This document shows positions 54,939 to 62,856 of a DNA stretch of 64,000 nucleotides, one piece after another. A model generated the notes under the pieces. That model was not told the origin of the DNA, did not search any database, and saw nothing but the letters and a program-made list of their open reading frames with translations. Source of the stretch: Cognatishimia sp. F0-27 (GTDB lineage Bacteria; Pseudomonadota; Alphaproteobacteria; Rhodobacterales; Rhodobacteraceae); NCBI RefSeq assembly GCF_020667845.1, contig NZ_JAFMPQ010000014.1, forward strand, positions 45,321 to 109,320, read 5' to 3'. A program made the translations under genes and the position numbers. Within the stretch, counting starts at the first letter, position 1. Each line of letters begins with the position of its first letter.

Positions 54939-55703
54939 TCAGCGCGCCATCCAGCCGCCATCCACGGTCACGGTGCTGCCATGGCAATAGGCCGCCGCAT
55001 CGGAGGCGAGAAACACCGCCGCGCCCGCGATTTCGGAGGGTTCGGCAAACCGGCCCGCGGGAATGCGCTCCAGAAGCGCTTTCGAGCGGTCCGGATCGTC
55101 GCGCAGCGCTTGCGTGTTGTCCGTCGCCGTGTAGCCCGGAGCAATGGCGTTGACGTTGACGCCATGCCCCGCCCATTCGTTGCACAGCGCCTTGGTCAGG
55201 CCCAGAACGGCATGTTTGCTCGACGCATATGCTGGCACGCGCAGGCCGCCCTGCGACCCGAGCACGGACGAGACGATGACGATCTTCCCGCCGCCCTGCG
55301 CCAGCATGTGCCGTCCCGCCGCCTGACTCAGAAGCCAGACCGAGTCGAGGTTGACCGACAGCACCTGCCGCCAGTCCTTCAGCGGCATCTCCGCACTGTC
55401 TTCGCGGTGGATGATCCCGGCATTGTTGACCAAGATGTCGAGCCCGCCAAGCGCGTCGCGGGCAAAGCCCACGACCGCTTCGGCCCCGGCTTGGTCCATA
55501 TCGGTGAAATCCGCCCGCACCGCGGCGCAGCTGCGCCCCATAGCCTCGATCCAGGCCTGTGTCTCCTGCGGCGCATGGCTGCGATAGGTCAGCGCCACAT
55601 CCGCCCCGGCCTCGGCAAGGGCAAGGGCAATGCCCTCGCCAATGCCCGTGGCCCCACCGGTGACAAGCGCGCGGCGCCCGCTCAGGTCAAAGGGATTGGC
55701 CAT
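54939..55703 (-). CDS. SDR oxidoreductase, KduD-like
   Basis: A 254-residue short-chain dehydrogenase with TGGATGIGEG, LVNNAGIIHREDSAEMPL and the active-site YASSKHAVLGLT. This resembles 2-dehydro-3-deoxy-D-gluconate 5-dehydrogenase (KduD) and 2-deoxygluconate dehydrogenases, including the FDLSGRRALVTG opening. Only two bases separate it from the creatinase-like gene upstream. The start at 55703 is the first residue of the domain; upstream frame is antisense-like. The natural substrate is unknown. Confidence 0.92.
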   Translation of the reverse strand: MANPFDLSGRRALVTGGATGIGEGIALALAEAGADVALTYRSHAPQETQAWIEAMGRSCAAVRADFTDMDQAGAEAVVGFARDALGGLDILVNNAGIIHREDSAEMPLKDWRQVLSVNLDSVWLLSQAAGRHMLAQGGGKIVIVSSVLGSQGGLRVPAYASSKHAVLGLTKALCNEWAGHGVNVNAIAPGYTATDNTQALRDDPDRSKALLERIPAGRFAEPSEIAGAAVFLASDAAAYCHGSTVTVDGGWMAR

Positions 55704-55705
55704 GG

Positions 55706-57004
55706 TCAATACCGGTTCGCGATGGGCAGGTCTTCGGCCGGGAAGAGGCTGATCACCTCGCAGCCGGTTTCCGTCACCACGACCTCTTCCTCGATCCGCG
55801 CGGCCGAATACCCGTCCGTCGCCGGACAATAGGTCTCCAGCGCAAAGACCATCCCGGTCTGGATCTCCATCGGGTGATCGAGGCTGACCGCGCGGCTGAT
55901 GATGGGCCGCTCATGCAGAGCCAGACCCAGCCCGTGCCCGAATTGCAGACCGAAAGCCGCGTCCTCGTTCGGAAAGCCGAGGCTTTCGGCGGTTGGCCAG
56001 ACTTCGGCCACCTTGTCCGTGCTCACACCGGGCTTGATCATCTCGATGGACGCGTCGATCCATTCGCGGGCCTTCACATAGGCGTCGTTCTGCGCCGGCG
56101 TTGCGCGCCCGACATTGAAGGTCCGGTAGTAGCACGTCCGATATCCCTGGTAACTCTGGAGTATATCGAAAAACGCCTGGTCCCCCGGCCGGATCAGCCG
56201 GTCGGTGAAATTATGCGGATGCGGGTTGCAGCGCTCGCCGGAAATGGCGTTGATCGCCTCCACATCGTCCGACCCCATCTCGTAGAGCATCTTGTTCGAC
56301 AGCGCGACGATATCGCTCTCGCGCACGCCGGGTTTCAGCTCCTCGTAGATCATGTGATAGACGCCATCGACCATCGAGGCCGCCTGCGTCAAAAGCTGGA
56401 TCTCGTCCCAGTTCTTGATCTCGCGGGCCGCCAGCATGATCTGCTGGCCGTCCACGACATTGATGCCCTCCTCGCGCAGCGCGTGGAACATCGCCGTTTC
56501 GGCGTAATCCACGCCCACCGGCATGTTGGCCATGCCCGCATCCTTGATCAGCTGCGCGATCATCTTGGCATATTTGCGCATCAGGCCGAATTCCGGCGGA
56601 ATGGTGCCGCGCATGCCAACCACCCCGGCGAGGCAGTGATCGGGTTCGAGCCAGTCCGAGTAGCGCTGATGGTGCACCGCGGCGGAACCGAAGTCCCAGA
56701 CATAGGGGCTGTCATCGCCGGTCAGCAGACAGAAGCGGCACATCTTGTCGCGCTCCCATTCGCCGATCTTGGTGGCGGAAACGTAGCGGATGTTGTTCAC
56801 GTCGAAGAGCAACAGCGACCCGGCATTGGAGTTCTGCAGGGACTGGCGCGTGCGGGCGAGGCGATACCGGCGCAGCCGGTCATGGTCGATCCGGCGTTCG
56901 AAATCGACGGAGCTGTGCCCCCAGGCGGGGATCTTCTCCCGCCATTCCCAATTGGGCTCAAGATCCTGCGGGGTGAGCATGTTCGGCATCAAGGCGCGTG
57001 ACAT
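55706..57004 (-). CDS. M24 family (creatinase-like) protein lacking a canonical metal ligand
   Basis: A 432-residue protein with the creatinase N-terminal domain and an M24 'pita-bread' C-terminal domain (about 195-430). In M24 metallopeptidases two Asp lie 11 residues apart. Here the first is Asp280 (FFDILQSYQG), but position 291 is Cys (YRTCYYRTF). His357 (FGHGLGLALHE) and Glu390 (FALETY) are kept. Creatinase, a metal-independent C-N hydrolase, also lacks the second Asp, so hydrolysis of a non-peptide C-N bond is plausible. It is not convincingly the DMSP lyase DddP. GGAGGAG precedes the ATG. Confidence 0.9.
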   Translation of the reverse strand: MSRALMPNMLTPQDLEPNWEWREKIPAWGHSSVDFERRIDHDRLRRYRLARTRQSLQNSNAGSLLLFDVNNIRYVSATKIGEWERDKMCRFCLLTGDDSPYVWDFGSAAVHHQRYSDWLEPDHCLAGVVGMRGTIPPEFGLMRKYAKMIAQLIKDAGMANMPVGVDYAETAMFHALREEGINVVDGQQIMLAAREIKNWDEIQLLTQAASMVDGVYHMIYEELKPGVRESDIVALSNKMLYEMGSDDVEAINAISGERCNPHPHNFTDRLIRPGDQAFFDILQSYQGYRTCYYRTFNVGRATPAQNDAYVKAREWIDASIEMIKPGVSTDKVAEVWPTAESLGFPNEDAAFGLQFGHGLGLALHERPIISRAVSLDHPMEIQTGMVFALETYCPATDGYSAARIEEEVVVTETGCEVISLFPAEDLPIANRY

Positions 57005-57079
57005 GAATATCTCCTCCGGGCCGCAATCGCGACCCGTGTTCAAGGGTGATTGTTTAGTATTGAACGAAAAGCGGGCGGC

Positions 57080-57889
57080 TTACTTCGTGACCCAGCCGCC
57101 ATCGATCGAAATCATCTGGCCGGTCATGTAGTCGCTGTCATCGCTGGCCAGGAACGACGCGGTGCCGATGATGTCCTTGGGATAGGACACCCGCTTGATC
57201 ACAAGGTTGTTCGCGACGATGTCGTCATAGGCCTGACCCTCGCGTTCCTTGAACCCGATTTCGACCAGATCCTTGTCGAGCTGTTCCCAAAGCGGGGTCA
57301 CCACCACGCCGGGCGCATAGCCGTTCACGGTGATGTTGTGCTCGGCCAGACCAAGCGCGCCGCATTCGGTCAGCGCGAGACAGCCGTATTTCGAGGTGCA
57401 ATAGACCGTCACATCCACCAGTGGCTTGCGCGACGCGATGCTGCCCACGTTGATGAGCTTGTAGGGATGATCCTCCATCGGCCCCTGCGCGATCATCTGG
57501 CGCGCGGTCTCCTGCATCCCGAGCCACATCGCCTTGGTGTTGACGTTCATGATCATGTCCCAGTTGTCCTCATCGATATCCATGAAGAACCGGGGCTTGT
57601 TGAGACCCGCGTTGAACAGACCCACGTTGATCGAGCCAAAGGCCTCGACCGTGGCGGCGACCGCGGCGGCATTGTCCTCGCGCTTGGTCACGTCCATCCG
57701 GATCGCGATCGCCTTGCCGTTCCCGGCGGCGTTGATGGTGTCGGCGACCTTCTGGGCCTCGTCGCCATCCAGATCGCCGATGCACACATTGGCGCCCTGC
57801 GCGGCGAAGGCTTCGGCATTGGCCGCCCCCATGCCACGCGCGGCACCGGTAATCAGGATGTTCTTTCCCTTCAGGCGATTGGGGTCCAT
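57080..57889 (-). CDS. SDR oxidoreductase
   Basis: A 269-residue short-chain dehydrogenase: TGAARGMGAANAEAF (cofactor), FNAGLNKPRFFMDIDEDNW, active-site YCTSKYGCLALT, and TGQMISIDGGWVTK at the end. It is clearly paralogous to the SDR at 61032 on the other side of the divergent promoter; both have NKPxxFMDxxEDNW and an insertion of about 15 residues after the active site (EQLDKDLVEIGFKEREGQA). The two may act on related substrates or as successive steps. It is the second gene of the leftward operon, after the HTH-SBP regulator. Confidence 0.92.
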   Translation of the reverse strand: MDPNRLKGKNILITGAARGMGAANAEAFAAQGANVCIGDLDGDEAQKVADTINAAGNGKAIAIRMDVTKREDNAAAVAATVEAFGSINVGLFNAGLNKPRFFMDIDEDNWDMIMNVNTKAMWLGMQETARQMIAQGPMEDHPYKLINVGSIASRKPLVDVTVYCTSKYGCLALTECGALGLAEHNITVNGYAPGVVVTPLWEQLDKDLVEIGFKEREGQAYDDIVANNLVIKRVSYPKDIIGTASFLASDDSDYMTGQMISIDGGWVTK

Positions 57890-57905
57890 GGTCTCTCCTC
57901 CTCTG

Positions 57906-59750
57906 TCACGGTGTCCCGTTTGTTGGTCGTATCAGCGCGTCGGCGCGCTGCTGCGCACGGCGCAGCGTGTCCTGCGGGGTGTTGATCCCGCGCAGCATGT
58001 CGTGAAATTCCTCGCCGCAGATCTGGATGATGCCGGCAATCTCGGGCACTGGCGGGCGCGGCCAGAACTGCAACTCATCGCGCCAGGACATGCCGTCGAT
58101 CGCTTCGAAAATGGCCGAGGCGCGGCGCACCTCCGGGTCTGCACCCACGGAATAGCGCGGGTTGGTGCGGCTTCCGTTCTGCACGTAGAGCTTCTGCGCC
58201 TCGGGCGATGTGAACACCTTCAGCGCCTCGACCGCAGCATCGATCCGCTCCTCCGGCAGGTTCGCGGGGATGCCCATGGCGTATCCGCCAACCGGTGCGA
58301 CCGGGCTGGCCCCCGGTCCGGGCGGGTGCGGCAGGTAGCCGGTCTGCTCATAGGCGGGCGAGCTTTCGTCCAGCTCGAAATACGGCGCCAGAAGCGTGTA
58401 ACCATAGGCCATCGCCACGCGCCCCGCCGCATAGGGACGGATCCGCTCATACCACGACATCGACAGGATATCGGGCGGCGAGTATTTCAGGATCTCCAGA
58501 AGGAATTCCGCCGCCTGAAGCCCGGCATCCGTGTCTATGGTCGGCCGATACCCCCCTGCGGCAAGCGCTTCGGTGTCAAACCCGCCGGCGGTTTCGGCCA
58601 GGTCAAAGACCGGCTGACCGAAATCCGCCATGGTCATCAGCACCGTGTGGCCAAGCGCCGTGCCGCGCGAGGCGTTCCACGCAATGCCATAGCGACCGCG
58701 CGTCGGTTCGTGCAACAGCTCTGCGGCCTCAAGGAGTTTCTCGGTCGTGCTGGGCGGCTCAAGCCCGGCCTTGGCAAACAGGTCCCGGCGATAAAACAGC
58801 AGTTCCGGCGTCGTCTGAGCCGGCACGCCATAGGCCCGACCGCCCCAATGGGTTGCGCGCCAGCCCGCGGTATGGAAATCCGCCGGATCGAGATCCTCGA
58901 GCGGCATCGCCGCATCCAGCGGCATCAGCACGCCTTTCTGGGCAAACTCGCCGATCCACGGCAGATCGACAGCGATGATGTCATAGCGGCTCGCGGGGCG
59001 GTCGGCATTGCGCAGCGCCTCTTCGCGCAGCCGGTCGATGGAGAAGGCGCGCTGATTGATCGGGGCGCCAAGCACCTGCTCGAACTGGCGTTTGAGATTG
59101 TCCATGACCATGAAGGTCGGGTCGCCATGCACCAGCACGCGCAAGCCGCCCGGCACCTTGAGAGGCTCGGGACGCACGCTCAGCGGCGGGATCGACCGCG
59201 CCGCGGCGTAGCTGCCGCCAAAGTAGTAATCCTGCGTGTCCTGGGCCTTTTCCGCACCGCCAAAGCGATCTTCGGCGAGGCGGCGCACGCGGTCGGAAAG
59301 CTGCATCCACTGGGTCAGAAGCTTGTCGCTGGGATGCAGTGAAAAGCTTTTGCCGGTCCGGGTGCGCGGGCGCTGCTCTATGAGGCCCGCCTCCTGCATC
59401 TCGCGCAGGCGTCGGTTCGCCGTGGCGTAGGGGACCCGGCTTGCGGCGATGAGCGCGGTGGGCGTGACAACCTTGGCGCTGAAATGGCCCTGCATCAGGT
59501 GCAGCGCCATGCGCAGATGCGGGTTGGGCGCCACAAGGTCGATCGTATCCTCCATCTCGTCGCTGAATGCTTCGAGGAACTGCACCATGTCCAGCAGCTC
59601 GGGCATCGCGCCGGGCGATGTCGGGCCGGAATGGCTGTGTCCTGAAAACGCGTTCATCGTTGGGGGCGTGTCCTTGCGTGCGGGCCGGGTGCGTGGAATA
59701 TCCGGTCTGGTCGGGTGATCTGTCTGCGGGTCTGTCTGCGAGCGGGTCAC
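57906..59750 (-). CDS. Winged-helix regulator fused to an extracellular-type solute-binding domain
   Basis: A 614-residue fusion. Residues about 75-165 form a winged helix (VTPTALIAASRVPYATANRR as recognition region, then LREMQEAGLIEQRPRTRTGK). Residues about 203-600 form a complete family 1 solute-binding domain (RVLVHGDPTFMVMDNLKRQF, AQTTPELLFYRRDLFAKAGL, ERIRPYAAGRVAMAYGYTLL). There is no signal peptide or membrane helix, so the binding domain is a cytoplasmic ligand sensor. The GTG at 59750 has AAAGG about seven bases upstream; an ATG at 59657 lacks one. It is divergent from an RbsB-like transporter across a phased half-site array and is the probable regulator of both operons. Confidence 0.88.
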   Translation of the reverse strand: MTRSQTDPQTDHPTRPDIPRTRPARKDTPPTMNAFSGHSHSGPTSPGAMPELLDMVQFLEAFSDEMEDTIDLVAPNPHLRMALHLMQGHFSAKVVTPTALIAASRVPYATANRRLREMQEAGLIEQRPRTRTGKSFSLHPSDKLLTQWMQLSDRVRRLAEDRFGGAEKAQDTQDYYFGGSYAAARSIPPLSVRPEPLKVPGGLRVLVHGDPTFMVMDNLKRQFEQVLGAPINQRAFSIDRLREEALRNADRPASRYDIIAVDLPWIGEFAQKGVLMPLDAAMPLEDLDPADFHTAGWRATHWGGRAYGVPAQTTPELLFYRRDLFAKAGLEPPSTTEKLLEAAELLHEPTRGRYGIAWNASRGTALGHTVLMTMADFGQPVFDLAETAGGFDTEALAAGGYRPTIDTDAGLQAAEFLLEILKYSPPDILSMSWYERIRPYAAGRVAMAYGYTLLAPYFELDESSPAYEQTGYLPHPPGPGASPVAPVGGYAMGIPANLPEERIDAAVEALKVFTSPEAQKLYVQNGSRTNPRYSVGADPEVRRASAIFEAIDGMSWRDELQFWPRPPVPEIAGIIQICGEEFHDMLRGINTPQDTLRRAQQRADALIRPTNGTP

Positions 59751-59780
59751 GGATGCGCCTTTCGAAAATGTTCAAAGTGA

Positions 59781-59838
59781 CATCCGAAACGTATCCCGAT
59801 ATTGTCCAATTTGGATATTTAATTATCCGATATGGATA
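59781..59838. promoter_or_regulatory. Phased array of six TATCC-type half-sites in the divergent promoter
   Basis: Half-sites begin at 59781 (CATCC), 59792 (TATCC), 59803 (TGTCC), 59813 (GGATA), 59824 (TATCC) and 59834 (GGATA). The steps of 11, 11, 10, 11 and 10 bases put all six on one face of the helix. The last four form two near-identical palindromes, TGTCC-AATTT-GGATA (59803-59817) and TATCC-GATAT-GGATA (59824-59838), 21 bases centre to centre. The region is AT-rich and lies between the HTH-SBP regulator and the transporter operon. Confidence 0.72.
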
Positions 59839-59977
59839 TTTTTGTTGGCGGAATAGGTTTGTCTAACCTGCACATTTGGCGCAGCCGGCCACAGCAGCGA
59901 GGGCATGGGGCAGGGAGCCCACGGCCCGGCATCCAAGGTTGCAAGGACGGCACCAGTTCAACGGGAGGAATACGACC

Positions 59978-60940
59978 ATGACACTTCGCAGCACGCTTGC
60001 CATGACCACCGCGGCCACGCTGGCGCTGACAGGCGCCGCCTTTGCCGACGGCCACGGCACCATGAAGATCGGCATCACGCAAAACAACGTGGGCGTCGAC
60101 AGCTACCAGACCACCTACGAGAAGGCGTTCATTGCCGCGGCCGAGGCCAATGACAAGGTCGAGACCGTCGTGCTCGACGCCGGCGGCGACGTCGCCCGCC
60201 AGATCGCCCAGATGGAGGACCTGATCCAGCAGGAGGTCGATGCCATCATCATCTGGCCAACCAATGGCGAGGCCGTGATCCCGGCCGTCCGCAAGGCGCA
60301 TCAGGCCGGCATTCCGGTCATCGTGACCAACTCCAACATCGCCGAGCCGGGCTTCGACTTCGTGAAATCCTTCTCCGGTCCCGACAATATCACGCAGGGC
60401 GCGCGCTCCGCGGAGATCATGTGCGACAAGTTCAAGGACATGGGCATCGAGGACGAGGCGCAGGTGGTGCACATCACCGGCCAGCCCGGCTACACCACCG
60501 CCATCGAGCGGGCCAAGGGCTTCGAGGATCGCCTGCCCGAGGTCTGCCCGAACGTGACCGTGGTCGACACGCAGCCCGGCGACTGGAACCGCGAGAAATC
60601 CCAGCAGGTCATGGAGGCCTTCCTCGTCAAGTATGACGACATCGACGGCGTCTATGCCGGTGACGACAACATGGGCGTTGGCGCGCTCAACGCGGCCAAG
60701 GCTGCGGGGCGCGACGGCATCATCTTTGTTGGCGCAACCAACTTCGCGGTTGGCTACGAGGCCATGGCGGCCGGTGAATACTGGGGATCGATCTACCAGT
60801 CTCCGGTGGACGATGCCGAAGCCGCGCTGAAAACCGCGATTGACGTGTTGAACGGCGAAGACATTCCGTTCCTGAACTACTTCGACACGCCGAAGATCAC
60901 CCAGGACAACATGGGCGACTTCACCAAGCCGGTCTTCTAA
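59978..60940 (+). CDS. Sugar-type ABC transporter substrate-binding protein (RbsB-like)
   Basis: A 320-residue periplasmic binding protein of the ribose/LacI fold. The signal peptide ends AFA at residue 23. The family segments GGDVARQIAQMEDLIQQEVD, IIIWPTNGEAVIPAVRKAHQ and AGDDNMGVGALNAAKAAGR are present. GGGAGGAA precedes the ATG. It begins the rightward operon and is followed by an SDR, two permeases and an ATPase. The ligand is probably a sugar, polyol or sugar acid, judging from the SDR-rich context. Confidence 0.94.
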   Translation: MTLRSTLAMTTAATLALTGAAFADGHGTMKIGITQNNVGVDSYQTTYEKAFIAAAEANDKVETVVLDAGGDVARQIAQMEDLIQQEVDAIIIWPTNGEAVIPAVRKAHQAGIPVIVTNSNIAEPGFDFVKSFSGPDNITQGARSAEIMCDKFKDMGIEDEAQVVHITGQPGYTTAIERAKGFEDRLPEVCPNVTVVDTQPGDWNREKSQQVMEAFLVKYDDIDGVYAGDDNMGVGALNAAKAAGRDGIIFVGATNFAVGYEAMAAGEYWGSIYQSPVDDAEAALKTAIDVLNGEDIPFLNYFDTPKITQDNMGDFTKPVF

Positions 60941-61031
60941 GACCGCCCTCCCCGGTGCGGGGCATGGGGGCCAGGTTCTCATGTCCCGCCACCCGCCGGA
61001 CAAGATCTGCAACAGTTTGAGGGAGGCACGC

Positions 61032-61823
61032 ATGGGACGGGTGTCTGACCGCGTCTGCATCGTGACGGGCGCCGCACGCGGCATCGGCCGCGCCATTGGC
61101 GAGGCGCTTCTGGACGAAGGCGCAAGTGTCTGTTTCGCCGATATCACCGGCGACGCGGTGTCCGAAGTGGCCGAGGCAAACCGAAGCCGGACAGATGCCG
61201 CGCGCGTGACATCGGCGCAGGTGGACGTGACCGACCGCGCCCAGGTCCGCGCCATGATCGCCCATACGGTCGAAACCTTCGGGCGGCTCGACGTGAACTT
61301 CAACAATGCCGGCGTCAACAAGCCGATGAATTTCATGGACGTGACCGAGGATAACTGGAATTTCATCATGGGCGTGAACGGGCTTGGCTGCATGATCGGC
61401 ATGCAGGAAGCCGCCCGCCAGATGATCGCGCAGGGCACCGGCGGCAAGATCGTCAACACCGCCTCCATTGCCAGCCGGCAGGGCTTTGACAATGTCGCGC
61501 CCTATTGCGCCTCGAAATTCGCCGTCGTGTCGCTCACCCAGTCCGGCGCGCGCGACCTGGCAAAACACGGCATCACGGTCACCGGCTTCGCGCCGGGCGT
61601 GGTGGCCACCGAAATGTGGGATCAGGTCGATCAGGACCTTCTGGAGATTGGTGCCGCCGAGCGCCCCGGACAGGCGATGGAGGAATTCTCCTCCGAAATC
61701 CTCAAGGGCCGCGTGGCGCTGCCACAGGATATCACCGGAACGACAACCTTTCTTGCATCGCGCGACAGCGATTACATGACGGGACAGATCGTCATGATCG
61801 ACGGGGGAATGACCCTGGTCTGA
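61032..61823 (+). CDS. SDR oxidoreductase
   Basis: A 263-residue short-chain dehydrogenase: TGAARGIGRAIGEAL (cofactor), FNNAGVNKPMNFMDVTEDNW, active-site YCASKFAVVSLT, and TGQIVMIDGGMTLV. It is placed between the binding-protein and permease genes, which shows that its substrate is very likely what the transporter brings in. It is paralogous to the SDR at 57080. GGGAGG lies about seven bases before the ATG at 61032. The insertion WDQVDQDLLEIGAAERPGQA is shared with the paralogue and with sorbitol-type dehydrogenases. Confidence 0.93.
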   Translation: MGRVSDRVCIVTGAARGIGRAIGEALLDEGASVCFADITGDAVSEVAEANRSRTDAARVTSAQVDVTDRAQVRAMIAHTVETFGRLDVNFNNAGVNKPMNFMDVTEDNWNFIMGVNGLGCMIGMQEAARQMIAQGTGGKIVNTASIASRQGFDNVAPYCASKFAVVSLTQSGARDLAKHGITVTGFAPGVVATEMWDQVDQDLLEIGAAERPGQAMEEFSSEILKGRVALPQDITGTTTFLASRDSDYMTGQIVMIDGGMTLV

Positions 61824-61864
61824 TCGCGCAGAGACGAGACGCCAGCGACCTTTGGGAGGAGATC

Positions 61865-62839
61865 ATGGCCACAATGACAAGACAACAGCTCGGAAGCGTT
61901 CTGGCCAAGCAGGGCATCCTGATCGCCTTTGTGGTCTTCATGATCGCCTTCACAATTGCCAACCCGAAATTCCTGACACCCGACAACCTGTTCAGCGTGG
62001 TGCGCTCTTCGGCCATCCTCGGTGTCATGGCTCTGGGCGTCACCTTTGTCGTGATCAGCGGTAATCTCGATCTGTCCGTCGGCTCGATGATGTCCTTTTC
62101 CACCATCGTCGTGCTCGACCTGCATGACCAGATCGGGCCGTTCCTTGCGATTCCGGCGATGTTTGCCATGACGCTCTGCCTTGGGGCCTTCATCGGCTTT
62201 CTGGTGGGCTACCTCCGGCTCAACTCGCTGATTGTTACGCTCGGGATGCTTTCTGCGATCCACGGCCTCACCCTGACCTATTCGGGCGGTCAGAACATGG
62301 ACATCGCCGACAAGGAGGGCACGTGGTTCTCGGTCTTCGGGCAGGGTGCCGCTCTTGGCATCCCGGTTCCGATCCTGATCTTTGTCGCGCTTGCGGCGCT
62401 GCTCGGCATCGTGCTGTCCCGCACGCCCTTCGGGCGCAAGGTCTATGCCGTGGGCGGCAACGGCACGGCGGCGACCTTTTCGGGCATCCGCCGGGCGCGC
62501 ACTGTGTTCACCTGTTACCTGATCTCGGCCTTCTGCGTCGCCACCGCCGGGCTCATACAGGCCAGCCGCTCGCTCGGCTCGCAGAACACCGTGGGGCAGG
62601 GGCTCGAGCTTGAGGTTCTCGCCGCCGTGATCCTTGGCGGGGCATCGCTTCTGGGCGGGTCGGGCACGATCTTCAAGACGGTGATCGGTGTGCTGATCCT
62701 TGGCTTCATCCAGAACGGTCTGCTGCTGATCGGCCTGCCCTTCTATGTCCAGTTCGTCGTGACCTGGATCATCATCATCCTTGCGGTCTGGCTCGATATC
62801 GCTGCCAAGCGCGGCAAGCTCTGGTCCCCGATCGCATAA
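61865..62839 (+). CDS. Sugar-type ABC transporter permease (RbsC-like)
   Basis: A 324-residue inner-membrane permease with about eight to ten helices. The RbsC-family signature VVISGNLDLSVGSMMSFST is at about residues 62-80 and the late loop AAVILGGASLLGGSGTIFKT is typical. GGGAGGAG precedes the ATG. It is the first of two permeases in the operon, so the channel is probably a heterodimer. Confidence 0.94.
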   Translation: MATMTRQQLGSVLAKQGILIAFVVFMIAFTIANPKFLTPDNLFSVVRSSAILGVMALGVTFVVISGNLDLSVGSMMSFSTIVVLDLHDQIGPFLAIPAMFAMTLCLGAFIGFLVGYLRLNSLIVTLGMLSAIHGLTLTYSGGQNMDIADKEGTWFSVFGQGAALGIPVPILIFVALAALLGIVLSRTPFGRKVYAVGGNGTAATFSGIRRARTVFTCYLISAFCVATAGLIQASRSLGSQNTVGQGLELEVLAAVILGGASLLGGSGTIFKTVIGVLILGFIQNGLLLIGLPFYVQFVVTWIIIILAVWLDIAAKRGKLWSPIA

Positions 62840-62856
62840 GACAGGAGAGACGCGCC

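Noticed and set aside
55706..57004. DMSP lyase DddP for the M24 protein
   Set aside because: DddP keeps the paired metal-binding Asp residues (a D-T-D type motif) that this protein lacks, and the surrounding sequence fits generic creatinase-like proteins better. No other DMSP genes are present.
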